Of a DNA stretch of 64,000 bases, positions 54,283-64,000 are shown piece by piece. The stretch lies in the NCBI GenBank assembly GCA_933822405.4, contig CAKOGP040000779.1, positions 324,291-388,290 of the forward strand, read 5' to 3'. The notes under the pieces are model-generated. The model saw only the letters and a list, made by a program, of their open reading frames with translations, was not told the origin of the DNA and ran no database searches. The stretch's first letter is position 1, and every line of letters begins with the position of its first letter. Source of the stretch: Cylindrotheca closterium. Taxonomy: Eukaryota > Bacillariophyta > Bacillariophyceae > Bacillariales > Bacillariaceae. A program made the translations under genes and the position numbers.

Positions 54283-57200
54283 TTATCGTCCGTCACGTTT
54301 GGTTGCTTGAACCAACAATGAGGAAAAGGCGTGGGCTCCAACTCGGCTATGATATTCATCAAACAGAACCACGCTGCGGTATCCTTCTCGTATACACGAC
54401 ACTGGCATTGCCGCAGCGCCAATCAGTCCATCGCGGCCGTCAGAGCGGCCCTTATCCCAAACGGAAAAGGCAAGAATGGACATCGCCTGTACATCGCAAG
54501 AGAATTCGAAACCTTCCTTGTCATCCCACACAGGATTGATGCCATTGTTATTCACTACAGATGTTGTGAATTGAGTTTCCTCTTTGGTAGGCCCATACAC
54601 TGATACTTTCACATACGGGTTGACCCGAGCACCATGCTTCTTGGTTTTCGGAGAAGGCAAGTAGGCCCCACAGAGAACCCGAATGTTCCATGTTGCCTTG
54701 TCTTCATTTTGCAAGTTTAGGTGTCGCAAGAATGAAGGCTTGAGAACATATCCTGAAGATCCATTTGTGCGGAATCGTCCATCTGCCTGTAAAATATGCT
54801 TGTCAAACGTGCTCGAGTTCATTGCCACAAGTTGGCAACCTAGAGCCCATTGATACATTGGATCATAGTTCAACTCGCTGCGAGTATTTGTGGCCCTCCA
54901 TGGTGGGAAGGTACGACACATATGCTCCAATGTGAACTCTTTCAATTTCCTTGCATCGGAACTTTCTTTATCAAAGATTTTCTTTTCAAGAACATCTTGT
55001 GCAAAGCTGTGGACATTTGTGTTTGGTTGGGCAAAACTCTTTGGCCAAGCACGGAATTTGGTGGTATTCAAAAAGGTCATCTTTGCCAACGACGTGGGAA
55101 TTTCAGCAACTCGCTCCGTCTTGTCCATGAATTCCTTTGCTCTTTGAACGATCAGTTCTTGTTCATCGACAAGCGACTGAGTATATCGTACCTTTTCGAG
55201 CTCATGTTCTGCCTTGTTATAAGCCAGAGTAGATTGATTAAACTTGATGATCACCTTTCGATCATTGTGCTTTTGAGTGTTCTGGAATACCTTCTCCTTG
55301 GAAGCATTTCTCATTGCGTCCTTGTACACCGATTCTGAAGTGTCAAATAGTCTTCTGGCTTCTGATGCCTTTGCGTCAGTCAATTCTTGAATAACCTTTT
55401 TCTCTTCATAAGCACGCAGTGCTTCATCACGTTCTTCCTTTTGTCGCTCCAAGTTTTCCTCAAGGCCATCGTTGTTTTCCAAACTATCGTTGTAGTGTGA
55501 CAAATGCTTCTCCTCAAGACGCGCTTCGTCCGCTTTTAACTTTGCTTCTAGCACTTGCTTCTCTGCAGTCTTCAGTTGGGCTTTCAAACTTTCTCGATTT
55601 TCCCCACTCGAGGAGACACTCGATTGAGCCCTCTCACGAGCTATTCTTCGCAAATTTGCTGCTTCTCGTTCCTCTTCCGCATGCGATGCCAAGTCTTCTG
55701 CCAGATGCGTGCTACGGTCGGCTTGCTTCCGTGCCTTGGCTGCAATGTTTGCTTGTTCTTTCCAAGCTATCGCCTTGACTTCAAATTCTTGGTGTGTTCC
55801 AACTCTTACAGCCTCGGCTCGAGTGATATTGATAGAAAGTTGCTTGATTTTTTCGGCAATGGCGTTACGCTCTTGGATTTTCTTGGCATGCCGGGCCATG
55901 GCTTTTCCTGACGATGGGCTGCTAATTTTCTTCTCTTCCCCAGAAGCTTCTTCTCTCTCACTCAAATATTGACTGCTGTTCTCGAGCAGCTTAATTTGAT
56001 CCTCGATTTTGTTGAGTTCCTCTGATGAACGCTCCGTCTCTTGCTGCATCGCATCGATCTTCTCGGCTGCCGCTCTTAGCTTTTCGTGATAAATCGAAGC
56101 TTCCTTCTCCAAAACTTCCTCGCGATGAGTCTCGTCGTCTGCTACAACACGATCTGCCGCGGCACCCTTGGCAGCCCGCTGAGCTCTAGACTCAGTTTCA
56201 ACAGCACGCTTTTCGCTGATATTGGCTTCCGTCACTGCTGTCGAGACGACATTCTGTGCACTCGATGCTGACTTGTCCATTTGCTGTAGCAACTCTTTCA
56301 ATTTGATGACTCGCTCTTGCATCTGGTTGTAGTCTTCTCTCATGGTCAGAGCTCGCGAGGCCGCCCGTTTGTACTCGTTGATAATCTTTCGATTTCTTCC
56401 GCGGGCTTCCTCCACCACCTTTTCGGCCTCTCGCAGCTTTTTCGTGGCCGCGTTGAGTTTCTGTAGAGCTGTTGTGGCTTCGCCGGATGCCGCAATTGCC
56501 TCCGCATCCGCTTCCGCGAATTTGTCGCGAGCACCTTCAACGGCACCAGCAAAGAACTCTTGGACTTCCACACCCTCATCCGCCTCTCGTTCCAACAACC
56601 GTTCAAAGTCATCGGGATTGGCGCTCTCTCCATTCAACTTCTTGGCCATTTCAAGCACATTTTCCTTTCTCAGTCCAGCCCTCGTAATCAGCGTATCCAA
56701 TTCATGTTTCAAACGTGCAGCCTTCTCCGCCGCTTCGTTGGCCCTCAATTCGGCTTCGACGGCATTCATTTTTCGTTTTTCCAATTCATTCTTGGCCATC
56801 CACAAAAGCTCGCTGGCAGTATGCCGCGTAAGAGTTGGATCTGGGTCGGTGGATCGTACTGGACCAGCAGCATCAAAGCCAATAACGATTCCGTTCTTGT
56901 TTGCCTCTGCTTCCTCGTCGTCCTCTTCTGCCCGAGATTGAACATTGGCCAAACCCAATCGTCCAAAATCATCATTTTCGTCATCGTAATCATCATTGAC
57001 AATCCTCGCACCTTCCTTGATAACTTCGGGTCGCTTGCCAATGACGACCACCTTGCCAATCATGCTTGCTGGAGATGGTAGCAAGTCTTTGGTGTGCACT
57101 GCTTGTGACTCGTCTGGGACCACCAGCAGTCCCTTACTGCCAAGAACATCGTACAATTGCTTGGCCATGACCTTTTGCACGGTAAACGAACAGTGATTCT

Positions 57201-59201
57201 CAACATTTAGCAAAATGGGAAAGGTGTCTGGATTGGCATCAATGTACTGCGCGACAATCTTCAATACAACTTGAAATGGAAGCGCGCCATAGGATGGCTG
57301 TTGATGCGAAATGACTGGGAATGCTGGAACGGATGACGAGGCTTGCTGTTTCGGATCCTTTGGAACACTATCCCAAACGTCCAATTCCAAGCACCGCACC
57401 CCACGGCTCAAGGCATTCATGTACATTTCACTTCCGGCTGGACCCGGCATGCCCGAACTGTCCAGCTTTTCGCAATTCAGATAGGTATCGTGACACGTAC
57501 GGATCCAATAACTCGATAGTGGGTATGTCATGTCATCCGACTGTTTCGATCGTGCTGGATCCATCAATTCGTTGGAATCCCCAAAGAGATACTCCATGAA
57601 CCCCACCTTGGACAATCGGTCGTCTTTCCCCGAGACGCTCAAGTCCATATCAAAAATTTCTTCTTCATCTTCTTTCCTGACTCCCAAACGTTTGCTGCTG
57701 TGAATTGTGGTTGTTGACGACTTTTGAAGAGCCATCAAATCATCCGAAGTCGATATTTGTTGTTCCAGTTTCTTGATGAGGTTGGAGGTATGATTGGGTT
57801 GCGCATGATATTCCTTTTGGTGACTCCGGATAAAGGACAAAAAGGCCACATTGGAAATGGTCGAATGTGTACTGGCTTCCCATTCATCCTCCATGGTGAC
57901 GCTAGTCTCGACTGATTTGTGGTCTGGACGTATATAGGGAACTGGATCGGTGTGCAAAATGTCATTCCACAATCGAGCAATGGGCTCGTCTTGTACCTTT
58001 TCCACACCCGTTTGCTGATGCGACAAGTTTTCCAGTCGTTGCAATAGTCGTCCTAGAGCCCACAAGGGCAATTCATGATTTTCGGCAGAAAGGGAGGAAT
58101 AACCAGAATCCAAGGATTGTGATCGCTTCATTGGAAATGGTTCTTGGAGTGACAACTGTTGTTGTTGTCTGGATTGCTTTTGCTTCAATTCCTTTACCAA
58201 ATCCCGATACATGGTTCCCATTGGATCGGATACCAAGTTCATGCTTGATTTCTTACTAATGGCCTTGATGCTGGGTCTACCCTTGTATTTGATGGGTGGT
58301 GCATTGAGCCGACTGCACAATTCGTAAAATTCCGAAATGGATATCCGATCCATATTTGCGTCCACAAAGGAAGAGGATGATTTTCCCATATCCACCGAAT
58401 GATATTCCAGTAGCCTCAAGGGTTTCCCCAGACTCCGCTTTTGGACTTGATACAAAATCATGAGATCTTGCAAGGTAGTCACCAAGAGTTGAAAATCTCG
58501 TTGGTCCGGAACAATCAAATCAATCGTTTCCAGTGTGGCATGGTTATTGTAGGAATACTTGGAAGGCAAAAAGAGAATCGAAAGCGACGTCTTTTCCATG
58601 GACGGATCATCGCACTGGGTAAAACGTTGAGTCAATTGTCCCTTCCATATGGAATCAATCCGTGAAATGTCAATCACCGTGGCCCCACTTTCTTTTTTGG
58701 TTTGGTTGACATATTTGATCAAGGAGGAGAGGCCAGTAATTTTGTTGGTGGTAATGTAGAGTGATCGATGATTGGGAGAAAAGGCTAGTCGACGGGTCAT
58801 GAGTGCGCCAGTCTAAATCGAGTTGTATCGGATTGAAATGAAATGAAATGGATTGGATTGAATTCAATTCAATAAAAGGGTGAAAGCAAAGGGAAATGGT
58901 GTGTGAGTGAGATCATGAGACACCAAGCAGGCAACGAGATCTGAACTAATCTATCCATTAACTCGTCTTTCAACAACCCCTCCTTAGCTTGACATACCTT
59001 GGACACTTTGAATACTTCCATTCCACTCGTACCATCGTCCAAGAGTTTCTTTTTGGGGCTTTGCAACTTGTTGGCAATCTGATGCTTTTCCAGATTGTAA
59101 AGGACGCCCTTTCGATTCGCCGATGGATCCAATGGCGTCAGTGCCGCCTGACCACATTTGGAGCTTGTCAGAAAGGAATTATTGTTGCTGCTGCTTGACA
59201 T
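54283..59201 (-). CDS. Phosphoinositide phospholipase C with giant coiled-coil X-Y linker
   Basis: Two exons (59201-58998 and 58812-54283) encode 1577 residues. The order is: short Ser/Asn-rich start; PH-like region about 60-170 (crossing the intron, VSK-TGALMTRRL); helical region; X catalytic half about 500-655; coiled coil about 665-1325; Y half about 1335-1430; C2 about 1440-1560. The X half has CHDTYLN (catalytic His near 509), RCLELDVWD (metal-binding Glu and Asp) and a second His in VISHQ. The Y half has WALGCQLVAMN and GYVLKPSFLR. The C2 has WNIRVLCGAYLP and NPVWDD. PLCs of this type split PIP2 to IP3 and diacylglycerol under calcium control. Asp replaces the usual Asn of SHNTYL, so activity needs testing. 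The linker is several times the usual length. Confidence 0.85.
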
Positions 59202-60306
59202 GTTGTGTTTGTGTTGAATGTTTTGTATGTGTGTCAAAAGAGAGTACCTGACGTTTGATCTGATGTACCGAAAGATATGCTGTTAAACTCTTTGCTGCGA
59301 CTTGAAGACAAACAGTTACAGTGTTGCCCCTTTTCTGCTTCCCTTTCAATGCGCCGTCCAAGTCTGATCCTATCCCAATCTATTAGAATGTGATTCTGAA
59401 TGAATAAGCGGATGATGAAGAAGAATACTCGGAACGCAAATCAATCAACCAATCGAAATGAAATGAATTGAATTGAATCAAACCAAGGAAAACTAAAGAG
59501 CAGCAACGTGGTTCTTCTTTTCGGTAGGCAATGACTGTGTTTCTCCTCTATTGTTGTTTCAGCTCCCTATTACCGTTGCTTCGTTGTCTGAAAGTGATGA
59601 TGATTGCCTGAGATTCCACCTCTGGAGAGGTTCGCCAATGATCCATAGTTTTGCGCGCCGGACAGCTAGTCCAAGGAGTCCATCAAAAATTCAAAAGGAC
59701 GACTTGGTTGGCCAGCTCGGTCAATGATCGGAGCAGTCAAATATGAGTCGAAGGAATCCACTCCCATCATTTCTCATGGTTTCCGTTGGGGGTTCCGAGA
59801 ATCCGATGAACAGTCATTTTGGGACGGGCGAGCGTTGGATGGAAAGTGAACGCCAGCAGGTTCGTTACTTATGACAAGATGTCTCATTCGGTGGCATTGA
59901 CAGAGTAGCGCCCTTTTCATTTAAGCCTTCATTGGCATTTATCTTTTTATGATGTATTCGAAGTGGGATAGTATTCAATGATCGATTCCAAGCGGGAAGC
60001 ATTGAAGGTTACGCGTGTTCTAATCGAAGTGACAGTCCGTTCGTGTCTGTTGAAGCGCCAGTCGAGATTCCATAGAATGTGTTTAGATGACACGAGAGCC
60101 CCGAATAACGAGCCTGTGGTGGTTCAAGTTTTATGTGTGTGTGGTGTGCATTTCGAATCTGCAAAATTTGGCCCGATAACGTGTTGCCTGTTTTGGAAAA
60201 CTTATTGGCATTGCTTCACTCTATGTGTATTGCAAAGTACAGCAACATTCAATCCATCATCATCATCATCATCAAGCTGTGACACACACACACACACACT
60301 CACACG
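59202..60306. promoter_or_regulatory. Divergent promoter region, PLC / protease
   Basis: This is 1105 bases between two genes pointing apart. It contains AATGAAATGAATTGAATTGAATC-type simple repeats (59458-59483), similar to those just downstream of the PLC first exon (58838-58872). The right end carries a CAT run followed by a CA run (60256-60305) immediately before the protease ATG. A 177-codon frame at 59978-60511 overlaps the protease start in another frame and is not supported. Confidence 0.4.
60256..60305 (+). repeat. CAT and CA microsatellites in the protease 5' leader
   Basis: Seven CAT units, then a short spacer and about ten CA units, end directly before the ATG at 60307. They probably lie in the untranslated leader and may vary in length. 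Confidence 0.8.
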
Positions 60307-61935
60307 ATGGTTTCATCAATATCCTCCTCCACAACATCAACATCAACATCAACAAAATCACTCAGATTTCCATTTCTCCAATTGCTGTTGCTATCCTCCT
60401 GCTGTATCTTTGCGGAATCGGCATCCTCTGATCCAAGCAATCGTGTCTACACAAAGGACACGGACAACGCTCCCAGAGAAGATCTTCCACCGATTCCGAC
60501 GCTCAATCTGAGAACATCCAAGGTCATTGCTGAAAGATTAGCAGAGACATCAGCCAATGTTACCAACAGCAGCAACAACATTGGCAACTCCTCTTCCTTG
60601 TCACAAGAAGACTCGGAGGGAAGACAACTGCGCTACACTGACCTCTATCGAACTCCCATTCAAATTCCAGACCCTAATAATAACAACATTGATTCATCAA
60701 GTGACGATCGCAAAAACAACATGTTTCGAATCGTTGGTGGTTCCAGCAATGATGGTTCGGGAGTGCCAAACTTTGCTATGTTGCTGGCAAGCAATCGAGG
60801 CAACTACTTTTTTGGTGGCTGTGGGGGATCCCTCATTAGTCCTTGTCACGTCTTGACTGCGGGACATTGTGTGGACAATCCCAATACTGTGGCCAGTATG
60901 GGGATTTACGTCAATGCCTACATTCCCTGGGGTGACAATGGTGGATTGCCAGGACACTTTACCACGATAGAGGCCTATGCGATTCATCCACAGTACCGAA
61001 ACAATGATAGCACAAGACCCCAAAACGATGTGGCCGTCTTGACCATGTCCAAGTGTGTCGATGAAAGCGAACAAGACAAGGATTTCTTTATGCACAACAT
61101 TATGGAATTGGCTACCCTTGACGATTGGAACCGATTGGCCAATGGCGCAGGTCTCAAAGTTTCAGGATTTGGGTCCACGGATGTCACCAGCATTGGAGGA
61201 ACTTCTGCGAGCTTTACCGATGTCTTGCAAACGGTCCAAGTGCCGTTTCTTGCCCAATGCCCTCGTCAAGGTTTCTATGCTCCTGGACTCGTTCTAGACA
61301 ATGACATGATGTGCGCTGGAGGTGGCGGCAGAGATGCTTGCTTTGGTGACAGTGGTGGTCCCTTGTACTTTGAGTACTCGTCCACACCCACCAAACACAG
61401 TCGTCTCAGACAATATGGGGTGGTGTCCTGGGGGCATGGATGTGGACTGGCCAACAAACCTGGTGTCTATGCATCCGTACCACATCATTACCAGTACATT
61501 TCCAAAATTGTCTGCAGCAATCCCAACGTCCAAATGTCCGATTGGGCGGGCCGTACTGCCATGTGTGGGGAACGACAGGCAAATCCTACCCGACGACCGA
61601 CTCGTCCACCAACTCGTCCCCCCACTCGAAGGCCGACAGGACGACCTTCTCCCGCACCAACCCCGAACCCTACCCGACCTCCGACACCCATGCCCACCCT
61701 CGATTCCGGCAGATATACCTTTGACAATGGTTCCACGGCCGAACGCAAGGAACGTTCTAGTAATACGGACAAGGATGCTGCCAAATTGTCGGGGAGTACC
61801 TATGTCAGCAGTCTCACACGGATTCGGGGAGGTGGTGCCAACAGACCACCACCATCTATTGCTGGTGGTGGTCGTCGTCGTCGTCAACGTCAATTATTGG
61901 GTGCCTTGCCCGATGGACCCGAGGAAGCCTCCTAA
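60307..61935 (+). CDS. Secreted trypsin-like serine protease with Pro-Thr tail
   Basis: A single exon of 542 residues. After a Ser/Thr-rich start, a hydrophobic signal segment (about 22-35) leads to a propeptide and the activation-like RIVGGSS near 139. The S1-family catalytic triad is complete: His187 (TAGHC), Asp241 (QNDVAVL) and Ser349 (GDSGGP). Asp343 at the base of the S1 pocket and SWGHGCG predict cleavage after Arg or Lys. After the protease domain comes a PTRRPTRPPT-type region and a basic, Arg/Gly-rich C-terminus. It is probably secreted or held in the wall. A second trypsin gene faces it tail to tail (62358-63917); the two differ in N-terminus and tail. Confidence 0.9.
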   Translation: MVSSISSSTTSTSTSTKSLRFPFLQLLLLSSCCIFAESASSDPSNRVYTKDTDNAPREDLPPIPTLNLRTSKVIAERLAETSANVTNSSNNIGNSSSLSQEDSEGRQLRYTDLYRTPIQIPDPNNNNIDSSSDDRKNNMFRIVGGSSNDGSGVPNFAMLLASNRGNYFFGGCGGSLISPCHVLTAGHCVDNPNTVASMGIYVNAYIPWGDNGGLPGHFTTIEAYAIHPQYRNNDSTRPQNDVAVLTMSKCVDESEQDKDFFMHNIMELATLDDWNRLANGAGLKVSGFGSTDVTSIGGTSASFTDVLQTVQVPFLAQCPRQGFYAPGLVLDNDMMCAGGGGRDACFGDSGGPLYFEYSSTPTKHSRLRQYGVVSWGHGCGLANKPGVYASVPHHYQYISKIVCSNPNVQMSDWAGRTAMCGERQANPTRRPTRPPTRPPTRRPTGRPSPAPTPNPTRPPTPMPTLDSGRYTFDNGSTAERKERSSNTDKDAAKLSGSTYVSSLTRIRGGGANRPPPSIAGGGRRRRQRQLLGALPDGPEEAS

Positions 61936-62357
61936 GGAATTAATGCAAAACAGAGACACAAAGCACACAACTTGCTGCTGCTGATGCTGATGCAGTACAC
62001 GAACCGATCAAGTTTCGGTATCCTCCTATACTATTACTATTATTATATAATAGCTACTGTAGATTTAGAATTTAGATTCATTTTATTTTATACACATTAC
62101 AAAATAGAAAAAGTCTTGTTCAATCTACTTTAGATTATAGTTGCAGAGGTATGTCGACTACTACTACTTTACAAGAGAAGGAGGAGGGGGTCATTGAAAA
62201 TAGAATATTATTCTTACAATCTAATCTAATAGCATAAATAGTGCAGTGTATACAACTGGTGCTTCTGGTGGATCAATTTGGATGAAAGGTGCATCCAATA
62301 AAAGGGAGACGGACTGTGACTGACTCGCAAAGCCGTTTGGCAATTTTTCGTTGTTTT
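61936..62357. terminator. Shared 3' region of two convergent protease genes
   Basis: A 422-base AT-rich spacer between two stop codons (for example TATTACTATTATTATATAAT near 62030-62050). It presumably contains the polyadenylation signals for both genes. No gene is seen. Confidence 0.45.
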
Positions 62358-63917
62358 TTAAACTCCCTGGTACATTCGTGTGCGATCCGTCAATGGTCTT
62401 CTATTATTGTTGACCACAACGCAAGTATTATCCCGGCGACGACATTGCAAGGTTCCGCAACAGTCCGAAGCATACAGACATGTGCCCTGGACCTGGCTAC
62501 ATTGTCCACCAAACAAATTGGCAATGGCGTCGGATGGAGCAGTCGATGGTGTCGTGGTAGGTCTGGAAGTGATTGGGCTCAACGTGGGTGGCGCAGTGGT
62601 GGCTTCTGGGGTCGGCTCGGGAGTAGGTTCTGGTGTTGGCGCTGGTGTTGGCGCTGGTGTTGGCGCTGGTGTTGGTTCTCTTGTCGGTCCAGGAGTAGGT
62701 GCTCGAGTAGGCTCTGGAGTGGGCTCTCTTGTTGGCCCAGGAGTAGGTGGACGAGTAGGTTCTGGTGTTGGCTCTGGAGTAGGTGGACGAGTCGGTCCTG
62801 GAGTTGGTGGACGGGTCGGTTGTGGCGTTGGAGGCGGTGTGACTGGTCTGCTGGTAGGCGGTGGTGTGGGAGGTTGTGTTGTCGCAAACGCAACACTGGC
62901 ACCACAAAGATCCGAGGTACTGGAAGGACCATAGTTGCAGACAATGTTTTCAATCCAACCGCGAAAGTATGCCACTGATGAATAGACGCCTGGACTATTG
63001 GCTCTGGCACACCCATATCCCCAGGAAACAACTCCGACTTGATATTCGTCGTTGCCCTTCTTGATGAACAAGGGGCCTCCACTGTCGCCTTGGCAACTGT
63101 CTTGACGACCTCCAGCGTATCCAGCACAGATCATGCCATCTTTGATACCGCTGTAGTATTTACTGTAGCATTCCGATTGAGGGATGAATGGAACTTGGAC
63201 CTTATTGAGCACATTCGAGTAGACGGCCTTGTTGCCGGTTTCTGCTTGCTTTCCAAATCCACTGACTTCCAACATGGTTCCAGCACTGATTGTTTTCATC
63301 ATATCGTCATCGGCCAACTTGATAATATTGTTGAGAAAATACTGGGCGTTGTTGTGGTTATCGACGCAGGAATCCAGAGTGATCATGGCAATATCATTTT
63401 GGTTGGTCCGATCATTGTACCGATTGTGGACTTGAACACTTCGGACTTTGGAAAAGTGAAAAGGTTGTCCTCCATTGCCTTCGTAGGGCTTGAAAGCATT
63501 AATGTAAAGCGCGTCAGGGTATCCAGCGCGGCTGCCAGCGACACAATGGGCAGCTGTCAACACATGGCAGTTCGACACCAAACTTCCAGAGCATCCAGCA
63601 AATCGGTAACCGCCTTGGTCAACTAAATGCATCGCAAAACTCGGTTGGGTATCGCTAGCATCCACAGCTTGTCCACCAACAATTCTTGATTGGGGCCTTC
63701 TTGCCGTAAAAGTAGCATCGGTGTCCACAACCTCGTCACTCAAAATCATTGGATCGTCGGCTCCATCGGAAGTAAGGGAATCCCTAATCTTGTCTAAGCC
63801 AGACTGACGATCGTATAGGTTCCGTCTCTCGTCGTTTGCTTCATTCGTAGTCCCTCTCAATTGACTGGCATTCGAGCGGGAGAGAAAAGCGAGAATCAAT
63901 AATCCTAATTTGTACAT
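62358..63917 (-). CDS. Secreted trypsin-like serine protease with Pro-Thr stalk and knottin-like C-terminus
   Basis: A single exon of 519 residues. Signal peptide [17 protein letters not shown]; propeptide; RIVGGQA near 92. The triad is His124 (TAAHC), Asp175 (QNDIAM) and Ser279 (CQGDSGGP). Asp273 and SWGYGCA predict trypsin specificity. A stalk of PTPEPT/PTRPPT units spans about 350-455. The final part has six Cys in the order C-x6-C-x5-CC-x4-C-x6-C (from about 473 to 498), the spacing of an inhibitor-cystine-knot or small Cys-rich binding module. The stalk would hold this module away from the enzyme. It is a likely extracellular enzyme, active as judged from conserved residues. Confidence 0.9.
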   Translation of the reverse strand: MYKLGLLILAFLSRSNASQLRGTTNEANDERRNLYDRQSGLDKIRDSLTSDGADDPMILSDEVVDTDATFTARRPQSRIVGGQAVDASDTQPSFAMHLVDQGGYRFAGCSGSLVSNCHVLTAAHCVAGSRAGYPDALYINAFKPYEGNGGQPFHFSKVRSVQVHNRYNDRTNQNDIAMITLDSCVDNHNNAQYFLNNIIKLADDDMMKTISAGTMLEVSGFGKQAETGNKAVYSNVLNKVQVPFIPQSECYSKYYSGIKDGMICAGYAGGRQDSCQGDSGGPLFIKKGNDEYQVGVVSWGYGCARANSPGVYSSVAYFRGWIENIVCNYGPSSTSDLCGASVAFATTQPPTPPPTSRPVTPPPTPQPTRPPTPGPTRPPTPEPTPEPTRPPTPGPTREPTPEPTRAPTPGPTREPTPAPTPAPTPAPTPEPTPEPTPEATTAPPTLSPITSRPTTTPSTAPSDAIANLFGGQCSQVQGTCLYASDCCGTLQCRRRDNTCVVVNNNRRPLTDRTRMYQGV

Positions 63918-64000
63918 TTTGCTTCAAGCGGATAAACATCAAAATATGAGATAAAAATATCCGGCTACTTGCGGCTTTGTTCTACTTGTGACAAGGCGCA

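Noticed and set aside
59978..60511. 177-codon frame at the protease 5' end
   Set aside because: It overlaps the protease start in another frame, crosses CAT and CA microsatellites and has no recognisable fold.
62289..62978. Trp/Arg/Gly-rich plus-strand frames opposite the protease stalk
   Set aside because: They are the complement of Pro-Thr repeat codons, a common source of long false frames.
1..64000. tRNA or rRNA genes
   Set aside because: I scanned by eye for B-box-like GGTTCGAATCC words on both strands and found no cloverleaf I could support; a tRNA scan would be decisive.

Overview
This is a piece of a nuclear genome from a stramenopile alga, most likely a pennate diatom. The genes are spliced with short GT...AG introns (about 70 to 150 bases, mostly with GTAAGT-like donors). 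One protein carries a diatom-type bipartite plastid presequence. Several secreted proteins have Pro-Thr stalks followed by Cys-rich modules, and free-standing helicase-associated (HA) repeat proteins are present; both are typical of diatoms. Species is not certain. The bifunctional nucleotide cyclase/phosphodiesterases recall those reported from the pennate diatom Seminavis robusta. All gene models below were spliced by eye from frame continuity and splice-site consensus.

Layout. 0-9 kb: a partial PDZ-like gene (-), a six-exon receptor cyclase-phosphodiesterase-receiver gene (+), an MFS transporter (-) and a short-chain dehydrogenase (+). 9-25 kb: a cluster of HA-repeat genes, comprising a nine-repeat protein split by an assembly gap with a duplicated flank, a GCR1_C-type DNA-binding protein, a seven-repeat protein, and a broken third copy at 23.7-25.1 kb. 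A large dynamin-like nuclear GTPase (19.1-23.4 kb) sits inside this cluster. 25-27 kb: a frameshifted MYND/RING/TPR pseudogene. 28-37 kb: a BCCT-family osmolyte transporter, an alpha/beta hydrolase, and a second cyclase-phosphodiesterase-receiver gene on the opposite strand.

38-47 kb: a small membrane protein, a multi-pass membrane protein and a 2003-residue coiled-coil protein with an eight-heptad repeat. 47-52 kb: two secreted Cys-rich proteins in tandem on the minus strand; one is built from six identical-length 108-base phase-1 exons. 53-64 kb: a plastid-targeted protein, a phosphoinositide phospholipase C with an extremely long coiled coil between its X and Y halves, and a convergent pair of secreted trypsin-like proteases, one ending in a knottin-like Cys pattern.

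Recurring themes are second-messenger signalling (two cyclase/PDE/receiver proteins and a PLC), the cell surface or extracellular matrix (Cys modules, proteases), and expansion of lineage-specific repeat proteins. There are no operons. Neighbouring genes are mostly divergent or convergent, and I saw no convincing RNA gene, intact transposon or CRISPR array.
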